Part shown: positions 32,724-40,768 of the stretch, piece after piece
How positions within the stretch are numbered: position 1 is the first letter of the stretch
How the letters are laid out: every line of letters starts with the position of its first letter
NCBI GenBank assembly: GCA_027624035.1
Contig: JAQBUI010000021.1
Span: forward strand, 1 to 57,765
Length of the DNA: 57,765 nucleotides
From: Pseudomonadota bacterium
Lineage (GTDB): Bacteria; Pseudomonadota; Gammaproteobacteria; Pseudomonadales; Azotimanducaceae
Direction: 5' to 3'
The notes under the pieces: generated by a model
The model's input: only the letters and a program-made list of their open reading frames with translations
Told to the model about the DNA's origin: nothing
Databases searched by the model: none
Position numbers and translations under genes: made by a program

Positions 32724-33866
32724 ATGAACTATGAGATCATTTCCGCTGACTGCCATATCGACCTCATCTGGTTGCCACCTGATCTGTTCACCGCCAATGC
32801 CAGACCCGCGCTGAAGGATCGCATGCCCTATGTCCGGGACTCCAGTCGCGGTCCGGTGTGGGTCAGCCGGGGCGGGGGCATGTTTGGCTTGTGCAACGGC
32901 ATGGGCTCGGCCGGGCGGGAATATGTTCCGGGCCAGATTCACCGGTCTGATCGCATGGCGGAGCAGGGGCTCTATGACGATGGCAAGAAGGGGATTCGCC
33001 GCCTTACGGACCCTGATCTGCGCATCCGGGACCAGGATCTGGACGGGGTCCAGGCAGAGGTTCTGTACGGCATTCTGGGTGCGTCCCAACGGTTGAACGA
33101 TGGTGAAGCCGCGACCGAAATGATGCGGATCTACAACGAGTGGCTGGCCGACTTCTGTAACGTCCACCCGGAACGGTTTGCCGGCATCGCGTCCATCCCC
33201 AACCATGATATCAAGGCTGCAGTGGCCGAAGTCGAGCGCGTGGCAAAGCGTGGCGGGCTGCGAGGCATCGAGGTGGCCAACACCGTTGACATGAAACCTC
33301 TGTATGACCCGGACTGGCATCCGCTGTGGGCGGCGGTGGCCGACACGGGCCTGCCCATGCACTTTCATACTGTGGGTGGTACGCCTCCGGACTTTCAATC
33401 CATGGCGCCGCTGCAGCAGCGGCAGGCATTTGCAGCGTTCATTACCGGTTTCCAACTGGCCATGGCGGACGTCATCATGGAACTCATTTACGGCGGCGTA
33501 CTCGAGGCACATCCGGATCTTTCCGTGGTGATCGGTGAAAGTGGCATTGGCTGGATTCCCTACATCCTGCAGCACATGGATCTGGAGTGGGAGGATCAGT
33601 TCAAAGACCTGACCCTGACCATGAAGCCCTCGGCATACTGGCATCGTCAGTGCTATGCCACCTATCAGAGTGATGAGGTTGGCATTCGCCTGATTGACTA
33701 TCTGGGAAGGGACAATGTGATGTGGGGCTCAGACTTCCCGCACCCTGATGGGGTCTGGCCGGATTCGAAGTCATTCATCGAAAGAGAACTGGCGGGCGTT
33801 GACGAGGCGACCAGAAATAAGATCATCTGTGGCAACGCGGCCGCGCTGTACGGGTTTGCCCGCTGA
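32724..33866 (+). CDS. Amidohydrolase family protein (PF04909, ACMSD-like)
   Basis: 380 aa. The start MNYEIISADCHID carries an N-terminal D-x-H-type metal motif. A second His occurs in LPMHFHTVGG, and the C-terminal VMWGSDFPHPDGVW gives the Asp; this is the layout of amidohydrolase-2 proteins such as ACMSD, gamma-resorcylate decarboxylase and terpene-degradation hydrolases. It decarboxylates or hydrolyses cyclic carboxylates. AAGG lies 7 nt before the ATG. A terminator-like hairpin follows. The convergent partner is an acyl-CoA dehydrogenase, again pointing to carboxylate catabolism. Confidence 0.93.
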   Translation: MNYEIISADCHIDLIWLPPDLFTANARPALKDRMPYVRDSSRGPVWVSRGGGMFGLCNGMGSAGREYVPGQIHRSDRMAEQGLYDDGKKGIRRLTDPDLRIRDQDLDGVQAEVLYGILGASQRLNDGEAATEMMRIYNEWLADFCNVHPERFAGIASIPNHDIKAAVAEVERVAKRGGLRGIEVANTVDMKPLYDPDWHPLWAAVADTGLPMHFHTVGGTPPDFQSMAPLQQRQAFAAFITGFQLAMADVIMELIYGGVLEAHPDLSVVIGESGIGWIPYILQHMDLEWEDQFKDLTLTMKPSAYWHRQCYATYQSDEVGIRLIDYLGRDNVMWGSDFPHPDGVWPDSKSFIERELAGVDEATRNKIICGNAAALYGFAR

Positions 33867-33867
33867 C

Positions 33868-33891
33868 GGGCCCGCCCTGAAGAGCGGGTCC
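33868..33891. terminator. Hairpin between convergent amidohydrolase and acyl-CoA dehydrogenase genes
   Basis: GGGCCCGC pairs with GCGGGTCC (one G-T pair) around an 8-nt loop, 2 nt after the amidohydrolase stop. No U-tract, so termination is presumed only from position. Confidence 0.55.
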
Positions 33892-33913
33892 GTCTCGGTC
33901 GCCGGGCGAGCGA

Positions 33914-35161
33914 CTACCAGAGATCATACTTCTGCAGTTCAGCGCGGCCCACCACCATGTGGTGGACTTCATCCGGGCCGTCGGCAAAGCGCAAATGGCG
34001 CATGTTGGCGTACATTTCGGCGAGCGGGGTCCACTGGGAAACGCCGGTAGCGCCGTGCATCTGGATGGCCGCGTCAATGATCTGGCACACCTTCTCCGGC
34101 ACCATGGCTTTCACGGCAGAGACGTAAACGCGAGCTTCCTTGTTGCCCAGTACATCCATGGCTTTGGCCGCCTGCAGCACGGACAGTCGCATGGCGTTGA
34201 TCTCAATCCGGGCGCGTGAAATCACCTCCACGTTCTTGCCCAGCTTGGCAATCGGTTTACCGAAGGCCACCCGGGTTCCACCTCGTCGCACCATCAGTTC
34301 CAGTGCCCTCTCGGCCGAGCCAATGGACCGCATGCAGTGGTGAATCCGGCCCGGACCGAGCCGCACCTGAGAAATCTCAAAGCCACGCCCGACGCCCAGC
34401 AGCACGTTCTCCTTGGGGACTCTGACATTGTTGAACTTGAGGTGCATGTGGCCCCGTGGGGCGTGGTCGTGGCCGAAGACCTGCATGCCTTCCAGGATCT
34501 CGACCCCGGGGGTATCTTTGGGAACGAGAATCTGTGACTGCTGGCGAGAGGCGGGCGCGTCCGGGTCGGTCTTGACCATGGTGATCAGGATCTTGCAACG
34601 GGGGTCGCCGGCGCCGGAAATGTAGTATTTCTCTCCGTTGATGACCCAGTCATCGCCATCGAGCACTGCGGTGGTGGCGATGTTTTTCGCATCCGAGGAC
34701 GCAACGAAAGGCTCGGTCATGGCATAGGCGGAGCGGATCTCGCCGTTCAGCAATGGCTTGAGCCATTGTTCTTTCTGTTCCGGTGTCCCGACACGTTCCA
34801 GAACTTCCATGTTGCCGGTATCGGGTGCACTGCAGTTCAGGGACTCCGAAGCGAGCGGAGATTTGCCGAGTTCCACCGCGATGTAGGCATAGTCCAGATT
34901 GGTCAGACCTTCGCCAATCTCGCTGTTCGGCAGAAAGAAATTCCACAATCCTGCCTCCTTGGCTTTGTCCTTGGCGCTTTCAAGCAGTTCAAGCTGCCGT
35001 GGGTGCCAGCTCCAGCGATCTTTCTTGCCCTCGTTCAGTGCAAAGAACTCTTCAGTGATCGGCTCGACGTTTTCTGCGATGTGCTTGGTCACCGCATCCA
35101 TGAGCGGTTGGGCCCGTTCGGACATTGCGAGGTTGAACAGGTCGGCGTCCAGGTCTGGCAT
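33914..35161 (-). CDS. Acyl-CoA dehydrogenase family protein
   Basis: 415 aa. FAD-dependent oxidation of acyl-CoA to enoyl-CoA. Features of the family: N-terminal helix bundle, then AYAMTEPFVASSDAKNI (FAD/substrate loop), a beta domain with WVINGEKYYISGAGD, and a C-terminal helical domain with MHGATGVSQWTPLAEMYANM and RFADGPDEVHH. It may belong to the long or branched-chain group also found in bile acid and terpenoid degradation; the chain length cannot be told. It lies 15 bp downstream of the quinone oxidoreductase gene on the same strand and is probably co-transcribed. Confidence 0.94.
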   Translation of the reverse strand: MPDLDADLFNLAMSERAQPLMDAVTKHIAENVEPITEEFFALNEGKKDRWSWHPRQLELLESAKDKAKEAGLWNFFLPNSEIGEGLTNLDYAYIAVELGKSPLASESLNCSAPDTGNMEVLERVGTPEQKEQWLKPLLNGEIRSAYAMTEPFVASSDAKNIATTAVLDGDDWVINGEKYYISGAGDPRCKILITMVKTDPDAPASRQQSQILVPKDTPGVEILEGMQVFGHDHAPRGHMHLKFNNVRVPKENVLLGVGRGFEISQVRLGPGRIHHCMRSIGSAERALELMVRRGGTRVAFGKPIAKLGKNVEVISRARIEINAMRLSVLQAAKAMDVLGNKEARVYVSAVKAMVPEKVCQIIDAAIQMHGATGVSQWTPLAEMYANMRHLRFADGPDEVHHMVVGRAELQKYDLW

Positions 35162-35176
35162 AAGTGGTCTCCTTGG

Positions 35177-36205
35177 TTAGTGGCCGGGATTATACCGATA
35201 GCCGTTCATGGTCACGACACATTTGCCGATGACATTCCGGTTTTCGAGCATTTGCATGGCGCTCACCGCGTCTTCAAGGGCAAACGCGGCACAGACATAG
35301 GGCTTGATTTCACCACTGGCCGCCAGATCGTAGATGGCGCGCCGGTTTTCTGCGCCCTTCTCAGGATAGGTACGGCCGTACTCGCCGGCTCGAACACCGA
35401 TCACCGAGAGCTGTTTGATCAGGACCAGATTGACGGGTGCCTGGGGCCAGGTGCCGCTGGTAAAACCAATGACCAGAATCCGGCCGTCGACATTGATGCA
35501 ACGCATGGACTCATCAAATGCGCCGCCCCCGACCGGGTCGTACACCACGTCGGCACCACGGCCATCGGTGAGTGCTTTGACCGCATCCCGGAAACCGCCG
35601 ATGCCACCGTCCGGCAGGGTATAGTTGATCACATGGTCCGCCCCCCGGGATTTGACCACGGCCAGTTTTTCATCCGTGCCACCGGTTGCGATCACTGTTG
35701 CGCCCAGGTACTTGCCAAGGTCCACTGCGGCCATGCCGACGCCCCCGGTCGCACCGTGCACCAGCAGGGTCTCTCCCGGGGCAAGATGGCCACGGCGGGT
35801 GAGCGCAACCCATGCCGTGAGATAGGCGGTCTGGAAGGAGGCCGCCTCGGCGTAGTCCATGCCGGGTGGCATGGGGGACACGGAGGCCGCTGTGACGTTC
35901 ATGGCCTCCGCGAAACCGCCATAGCCGCAGCCGACGATCACCGCGTCGCCCTGCCGGTACCCGGTCACATTCCGGCCGATCGCCACTACATCACCTGCAG
36001 CCTCTCCGCCGGGTGAGAAGGGCAGGGGTGGTTTGCGCTGGTATTTGCCCTGTATCATCAGGATATCAGGGAAGTTGACGGCACACGCCTTGAGCCGGAC
36101 CTGGATCTCGTCATCTGCAGGCGGCGGCAGATCAAGCTGATCAAGGCTGATGGTGGTGATGTCGTCGTTAAGGGTGTGGCAACGAATGGCGCGGATTGTG
36201 GTCAT
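35177..36205 (-). CDS. NADPH:quinone oxidoreductase family protein (zinc-free MDR)
   Basis: 342 aa, medium-chain dehydrogenase/reductase. GroES-like N-terminus with CAVNFPDILMIQGKYQ, then the cofactor fold LLVHGATGGVGMAAVDLGKY (about 150). The zinc ligands of alcohol dehydrogenases are missing, as expected for quinone oxidoreductase and enoyl reductase members. It may reduce quinones or act as an acryloyl/enoyl-CoA-type reductase. The gene precedes the acyl-CoA dehydrogenase by 15 bp and may be its operon partner. Divergent from a small coiled-coil gene with 109 bp between starts. Confidence 0.94.
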   Translation of the reverse strand: MTTIRAIRCHTLNDDITTISLDQLDLPPPADDEIQVRLKACAVNFPDILMIQGKYQRKPPLPFSPGGEAAGDVVAIGRNVTGYRQGDAVIVGCGYGGFAEAMNVTAASVSPMPPGMDYAEAASFQTAYLTAWVALTRRGHLAPGETLLVHGATGGVGMAAVDLGKYLGATVIATGGTDEKLAVVKSRGADHVINYTLPDGGIGGFRDAVKALTDGRGADVVYDPVGGGAFDESMRCINVDGRILVIGFTSGTWPQAPVNLVLIKQLSVIGVRAGEYGRTYPEKGAENRRAIYDLAASGEIKPYVCAAFALEDAVSAMQMLENRNVIGKCVVTMNGYRYNPGH

Positions 36206-36314
36206 GTCTACCTCTTTTTTGCTCGCGATTGTGCGGCCAGGATGGCACCATGAACCCTCGTCGCAGATCGTTGCCCAAGCAGGTAATTACCTTGCACACC
36301 TATCAGGAGTTGAA

Positions 36315-36521
36315 ATGTCTCAGGAGCGATTCGACCCGGAGAAACTGTCTGCCGAAGAGATCAAGGAACTGGTGCACAGCGAGCATACCACCACAGACCA
36401 GCTGAATCTGCTGGCGGCACGTACCCAGCACCTGAACCGGCAGCGCCGTCAGGAACTGGCTGAGCTCGATGAGTTGATGGCTCGAATTGAGCAGCGAATC
36501 GAGGCACTGACCCGGCAATAG
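36315..36521 (+). CDS. Small coiled-coil hypothetical protein
   Basis: 68 aa. ATG 36315 is preceded by AGGAG at 36304-36308; the longer open frame upstream is likely spurious. Charged, Gln/Glu-rich, strongly helical from about residue 22 to 66 (ARTQHLNRQRRQELAELDEL then MARIEQRIEAL), with heptad-like leucines, so likely a coiled-coil oligomeriser. No signal or TM segment. Function unknown. Another short coiled-coil protein sits at 50.65 kb. Confidence 0.65.
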   Translation: MSQERFDPEKLSAEEIKELVHSEHTTTDQLNLLAARTQHLNRQRRQELAELDELMARIEQRIEALTRQ

Positions 36522-36683
36522 AAGCCGTGCGGAGCAAATCTGATGGCCATCACCAGGTACCCTGGTGGGCGCTGTCGCGGTGACATTCCAATGTTGTTGG
36601 TCTGAAAATCAATAGGTTGGAAGGAACTCACCGCCACGGTGTAGAGTTTCCGGACAGCAACTGGAACTATGAGGAACATATCC

Positions 36684-37394
36684 ATGTCGAAGTTTTTACC
36701 GATCGCACTCCTGTCAGTCCTGCTGGCGGGATGTGGTGGCGACCCTGATCAAGCGCCTGAATCCGCGACGACGGGAGCCGAACTGGATGCGGCCGAAGCC
36801 GATTCCAGGCCCGTTGCGGCGATGGCTGAACCGAAGATGAGTCCCGCTGCAGCCGATGGACCGGACCGGTCCGATCCAAACTGGAAGCGAAAGCTGGATG
36901 CGCCTTCCCTGATGGCGTTTGAGCCGGGGCAGGAATACTTCTGGGTGCTGTCCACCAATCTTGGGACGATGCGCTTTCGGCTGTTTCCGGATACCGCGCC
37001 CATGCACACCACCAGTACCATTTATCTCACTCGCCTCGGTTTCTATGATGATGTGGTGTTTCATCGGGTCATCCCCGGCTTCATGGCCCAGGGAGGTGAC
37101 CCGACCGGGACCGGTCGGGGCGGGCCGGGATATGTCTATGGGGGCGAATTTGAGGGCGGCCGTTCTCATGACCGTGCTGGTCTGCTCAGTATGGCGAACG
37201 CCGGCCCTGGCACCGACGGAAGTCAGTTCTTCATCACCTTCAAACCAACACCTCATCTGGATGGCCGGCATACCATCTTCGGAGTCCTGGTCGCTGGCAA
37301 GGAGACCCTGGATGCCTTCGAGGCCCGCGGTAGCATGAGCGGCAAGCCTACCGAACGGCTGGTCATCGAGAAAGCCACTGTTGAGCTGCAGTAG
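36684..37394 (+). CDS. Cyclophilin-type peptidyl-prolyl isomerase lipoprotein
   Basis: 236 aa from ATG 36684, with GAGGA 7 nt upstream; five codons of the longer frame are dropped. A lipoprotein signal (LLSVLLAGC) places the Cys at residue 16, so it is lipidated and anchored. About 50 linker residues rich in Ala, Glu and Asp follow. The cyclophilin domain has FHRVIPGFMAQGGD (catalytic Arg), GSQFFIT and HLDGRHTIFG. It isomerises X-Pro bonds, here probably on envelope proteins. The linker suggests reach from the membrane. Monocistronic, followed by a small hairpin at 37395. Confidence 0.92.
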   Translation: MSKFLPIALLSVLLAGCGGDPDQAPESATTGAELDAAEADSRPVAAMAEPKMSPAAADGPDRSDPNWKRKLDAPSLMAFEPGQEYFWVLSTNLGTMRFRLFPDTAPMHTTSTIYLTRLGFYDDVVFHRVIPGFMAQGGDPTGTGRGGPGYVYGGEFEGGRSHDRAGLLSMANAGPGTDGSQFFITFKPTPHLDGRHTIFGVLVAGKETLDAFEARGSMSGKPTERLVIEKATVELQ

Positions 37395-37411
37395 CCCCCG
37401 TCCGGCCGGGG
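37395..37411 (+). terminator. Short GC hairpin after the cyclophilin gene
   Basis: CCCCG pairs with CGGGG around 6 nt immediately after the stop. Too short to be convincing on its own. Confidence 0.3.
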
Positions 37412-37571
37412 CGAGGACGCTCGCAGCCTTGCACGTACCCGCCTCAGGCATGTGGTAGTGGTGCAGGAAAATGCTCACGCTGGCACCTCGTATTCCTCGT
37501 ATTAGTGAACTTGAATGAAAGCCTGATTGGAAAACCGATAAGATAGTGTCGTGCAGTTGGGTTAAGCGGCA

Positions 37572-38927
37572 ATGAGCGAGTCTGAACAGGAGCCCGAGGG
37601 GGTCGAGCAGCAGCTTCAGGTACTGATTGATCAGGAAGATCACCACAAGATTCTTGATCTGTTGGAAATCCTGAAGACACCGGATATTGGCCATCTGATC
37701 ACCGCATCGCCGCCCCGGCAACGGATGCTGCTGTGGAATCTCTTCAGCGAGGAACAACAGAGCGACATCATCCAGTACGTGGATGAGGACATCGTCTCTG
37801 ACCTGCTGGAAAGCAAGACGCCCATTGAGATCGCCAACGTGCTCGAACACGTGGACTCTGACGACGATGTCACCGATATCCTGCAGCAACTGCCGGATGT
37901 GATCATGGTCGAGGTGCTGCGCTCGATGCGGGAGCAGGACCGGGAACGGGTCGAAACCCTGCTCAGCTATCCCGATGACACCGCCGGCGGGCTGATGTCG
38001 ACGGACATCATCTCGGTACGTGCCGCCGTGACGGTTGACGTGGTCCTCCGGTATCTGCGCCGGCACACTGAACTGCCCCCAATGACGGACAGCATCTTTG
38101 TGGTCAATCGTCATGACATCCTGGTGGGAAGCCTGCCCCTGTCCTCACTCCTGGTGGCCGATCCGAATACGACCGTACGTGATGTCATGTCCATCGATGT
38201 CGAACCCATCGTCGACACCATGCCAGAGGATGAGATTGCCGGGTTGTTCGAGCGCTTCGATCTGGTGTCGGCGCCGGTGGTCGATGAGCAGGGCAAGCTT
38301 CTCGGCCGCATTACCGTTGACGACGTGGTCGATGTCATCATTGAGCAAGCAGACCACTCGATCCTTGCCATGGCGGGGCTTGCACAGGACGAGGATACCT
38401 TTGCGCCGATCATGAAAACGGCCAGAAGTCGTGCGTTCTGGCTTGGAACGAACCTCGTGACGGCGTTCATCGCCTCCGCCGTCATCAACCTGTTTGAGGG
38501 CACCATTGCCAAAGTGGTGGCGCTGGCGGTGCTGATGCCCATTGTCGCCAGTATGGGCGGCGTCGCCGGAAGTCAGACGCTGACACTGGTGATCAGAAAC
38601 ATGGCGCTTGGTCACGTGATGGAAGGCAACAAGCGCTGGTTGCTCAATCGTGAACTGGCAGTCGGTGCATTGAACGGGGTCTTCTGGGCACTGGTGGTGG
38701 CGGTGGTGGCAGCGCTGGTCTTCAACGATCCGTTGCTTGGGCTGATCATCGCCATTGCGCTGGTCATCAACATGATTGTGGCAGCACTGACTGGCGTGCT
38801 GTTGCCTGGTGTGCTGAAGTCGATGGGGATTGACCCGGCGATTGCCGGTACCGTTGTTCTGACGACCGTTACCGATGTCGTCGGCTTCATGTCATTTCTG
38901 GGGCTGGCGACCTATTTTTACATGTAG
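37572..38927 (+). CDS. mgtE: Magnesium transporter MgtE
   Basis: 451 aa with the full MgtE build. The N domain (MgtE_N, residues 1-130) has a helical repeat pattern. Two CBS domains follow (about 135-260; SMREQDRERVETLLSYPDDT and TGGLMSTD lead in). The Mg2+ pore has five TM helices from about residue 285 with VMLAVLMPIVASMGG-like segments near 330 and LATYFYM at the end. MgtE is a Mg2+ channel gated by cytoplasmic Mg2+ through the N and CBS domains. The ribosome site is weak. It is followed by 171 bp without an ORF of note before the carboxylase genes, which need Mg-ATP but need not be linked. Confidence 0.95.
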   Translation: MSESEQEPEGVEQQLQVLIDQEDHHKILDLLEILKTPDIGHLITASPPRQRMLLWNLFSEEQQSDIIQYVDEDIVSDLLESKTPIEIANVLEHVDSDDDVTDILQQLPDVIMVEVLRSMREQDRERVETLLSYPDDTAGGLMSTDIISVRAAVTVDVVLRYLRRHTELPPMTDSIFVVNRHDILVGSLPLSSLLVADPNTTVRDVMSIDVEPIVDTMPEDEIAGLFERFDLVSAPVVDEQGKLLGRITVDDVVDVIIEQADHSILAMAGLAQDEDTFAPIMKTARSRAFWLGTNLVTAFIASAVINLFEGTIAKVVALAVLMPIVASMGGVAGSQTLTLVIRNMALGHVMEGNKRWLLNRELAVGALNGVFWALVVAVVAALVFNDPLLGLIIAIALVINMIVAALTGVLLPGVLKSMGIDPAIAGTVVLTTVTDVVGFMSFLGLATYFYM

Positions 38928-39098
38928 TCAGCAGGCTCCATGGCCGTTGGGGATCACCAGGGCCGGGTCCTGCTCCTCGAATACGTTCTGTGCGCCTCGG
39001 CTACTTGAATTTAAGTCGCAGTGGGATTGTCACTGCTCGCGGACAACGATACCATCGGCAGGCCCGGCAAGTACAAGCACATCAACCATGGGACGCTC

Positions 39099-40766
39099 AT
39101 GCAGATAATCAGATCCAGACTGGATACCCGCTCCGAGGAGTATCAGAGAAACCGCGAAGAAATGCTCGAGGAGTTGGAGTACATCCAGACGCTCCATGTT
39201 GAGGCCGCCCAGGGGGGTGGTGAGGAAGCCATGGAGCGCCTGAAGCAGCGCAACAAGCTGCCACTGCGAAAGAGAATCTCGCTGGTGCTGGATCGGGACT
39301 CGCCGTTTTTCGAAGTCAGCCCGCTGGCCGCATACAATTCCGGCGTCAAGATCGGTTCCGGGTTCATTGTGGGAATCGGCATCATTAACGATACCGAATG
39401 CGTCATTCTCGGCCACGACCCTTCGGTGCGGGCCGGTGCCTTCAATGCCTGGAACAGCAAGAAGCTCATGCGCGGGCTGGAAATCGCCCGGGTGAACCGG
39501 ATGCCCTATGTGCAGTTTGTTGAATCTGCCGGCGCGGATCTTCGGGGCAATTCCGGTGGAGGAGGAGGCGGCGGTGGCGGCCAGGATCAGGGTCCGCCAC
39601 CCCGAATCAGGACTCGTTCCGGCACCTCGCATTTTGCAGAGTCCGGGCGGCTGTTCTATGAAATCACCGAGCTGTCCCAGAAGCGGATTCCCACGATCTC
39701 CGTGGTGTTTGGTGCATCTGCCGCAGGCGGCGCGTATCAGCCGGGGATGAGCGATTACAATATCTTTATCAAGAAGCAGTCCAAGGTGTTTCTGGGCAGT
39801 CCGCCGCTGGTCAAGATGGCCACCGGAGAGGATGCCAATGATGAGGAACTCGGTGGTGCGGAAATGCATACCCAGATTTCAGGCCTGGGGGATTACCTGG
39901 CAGAAGACGAGCACGATGGCATTCGTATGTGCAGGGAGGCGGTGTCTCACCTCAACTGGCGCAAGTGGGGCCCGGGTCCCAGCCTGCCGCCGGATCCACC
40001 GGTCTACGACGAGGAAGAACTGCTCGGTATCGTCAACAAGGATCTGGGCAAGCCCTTTGACATGCGCGAGGTGATCGCACGCATCGTTGATGGCTCACGT
40101 TTTGAGGAATTCAAGGCGTTGTACGGCCCAACGCTGGTGACAGGATGGGCATCGGTGGATGGCTACCCCATTGGTATTCTTGGAAACAACGGCCCGCTGA
40201 TGTCGGAGTCTGCCGAGAAGGCAACCCAGTTCATTCAGCTTTGTAATCAGATCGATGTGCCGCTGCTGTTTTTACACAACATCACAGGCTACATCGTGGG
40301 CACTGACTTTGAACAGGGTGGTATCACCAAGAACGGCTCGAAGATGATCAACGCGGTCGCCAACTCCACGGTGCCGCACATCTCTGTCATACCTGCCGCA
40401 TCCTATGGTGCCGGCAACTATGGCATGAGCGGGCGCGCCTATGGGACTCGTTTCACATTCATCTGGCCGACAGCAAAGATTGCCGTCATGGGGCCAAAGC
40501 AGATGGCGGGCGTCATGACCATTGTCGGCCGGCAGGCAGCGGAGCGCCGCGGGCTGGAGTTTGATGAGGAGGCCGATCGCATTCGGGCTGCGGCCGTGGA
40601 AGCCTCGGCAGAGGAGGGCTCGCTGGCACTGCTGGCAACGGCGGCGATCTCCGATGACGGTCTGATCGACCCCCGGGATACCCGGGCGCATATCTCGATC
40701 TCACTGTCGGCGTGTCATAACAACAAAGTCGAAGGCGCTCGCGGCTTCGGCGTGTGGCGGATGTAA
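39099..40766 (+). CDS. Acyl-CoA carboxylase beta subunit (carboxyltransferase)
   Basis: 555 aa from ATG 39099 (MQIIRSRLDTRSEEYQ); the frame opens 78 nt earlier. Two crotonase-like halves of the methylcrotonyl/geranyl/propionyl-CoA carboxylase family. Visible: FEVSPLAAYNSGVKIGSG, PYVQFVESAGADL, SVVFGASAAGGAYQPGMSDY, and PLLFLHNITGYIVGTDFE. It transfers CO2 from biotin to acyl-CoA. An unusual insert of Gly and Pro (about residues 152-172) sits between VESAGADLRGN and the next core strand. The stop is 3 nt before the biotin subunit ATG. Methylcrotonyl- or geranyl-CoA carboxylase fits the catabolic neighbourhood, but family specificity needs a tree. Confidence 0.94.
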   Translation: MQIIRSRLDTRSEEYQRNREEMLEELEYIQTLHVEAAQGGGEEAMERLKQRNKLPLRKRISLVLDRDSPFFEVSPLAAYNSGVKIGSGFIVGIGIINDTECVILGHDPSVRAGAFNAWNSKKLMRGLEIARVNRMPYVQFVESAGADLRGNSGGGGGGGGGQDQGPPPRIRTRSGTSHFAESGRLFYEITELSQKRIPTISVVFGASAAGGAYQPGMSDYNIFIKKQSKVFLGSPPLVKMATGEDANDEELGGAEMHTQISGLGDYLAEDEHDGIRMCREAVSHLNWRKWGPGPSLPPDPPVYDEEELLGIVNKDLGKPFDMREVIARIVDGSRFEEFKALYGPTLVTGWASVDGYPIGILGNNGPLMSESAEKATQFIQLCNQIDVPLLFLHNITGYIVGTDFEQGGITKNGSKMINAVANSTVPHISVIPAASYGAGNYGMSGRAYGTRFTFIWPTAKIAVMGPKQMAGVMTIVGRQAAERRGLEFDEEADRIRAAAVEASAEEGSLALLATAAISDDGLIDPRDTRAHISISLSACHNNKVEGARGFGVWRM

Positions 40767-40768
40767 TC

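Noticed and set aside
34766-36016. 416-aa open frame on the plus strand
   Set aside because: Antisense across two well-supported minus-strand genes (acyl-CoA dehydrogenase and quinone oxidoreductase).
36714-38114. 466-aa minus-strand open frame
   Set aside because: Antisense across the cyclophilin gene, an intergenic gap and mgtE; no motif.
38928-39098. tRNA or ncRNA between mgtE and the carboxylase genes
   Set aside because: No cloverleaf, conserved arms or CCA-like end could be found by eye in this gap or in any other gap.
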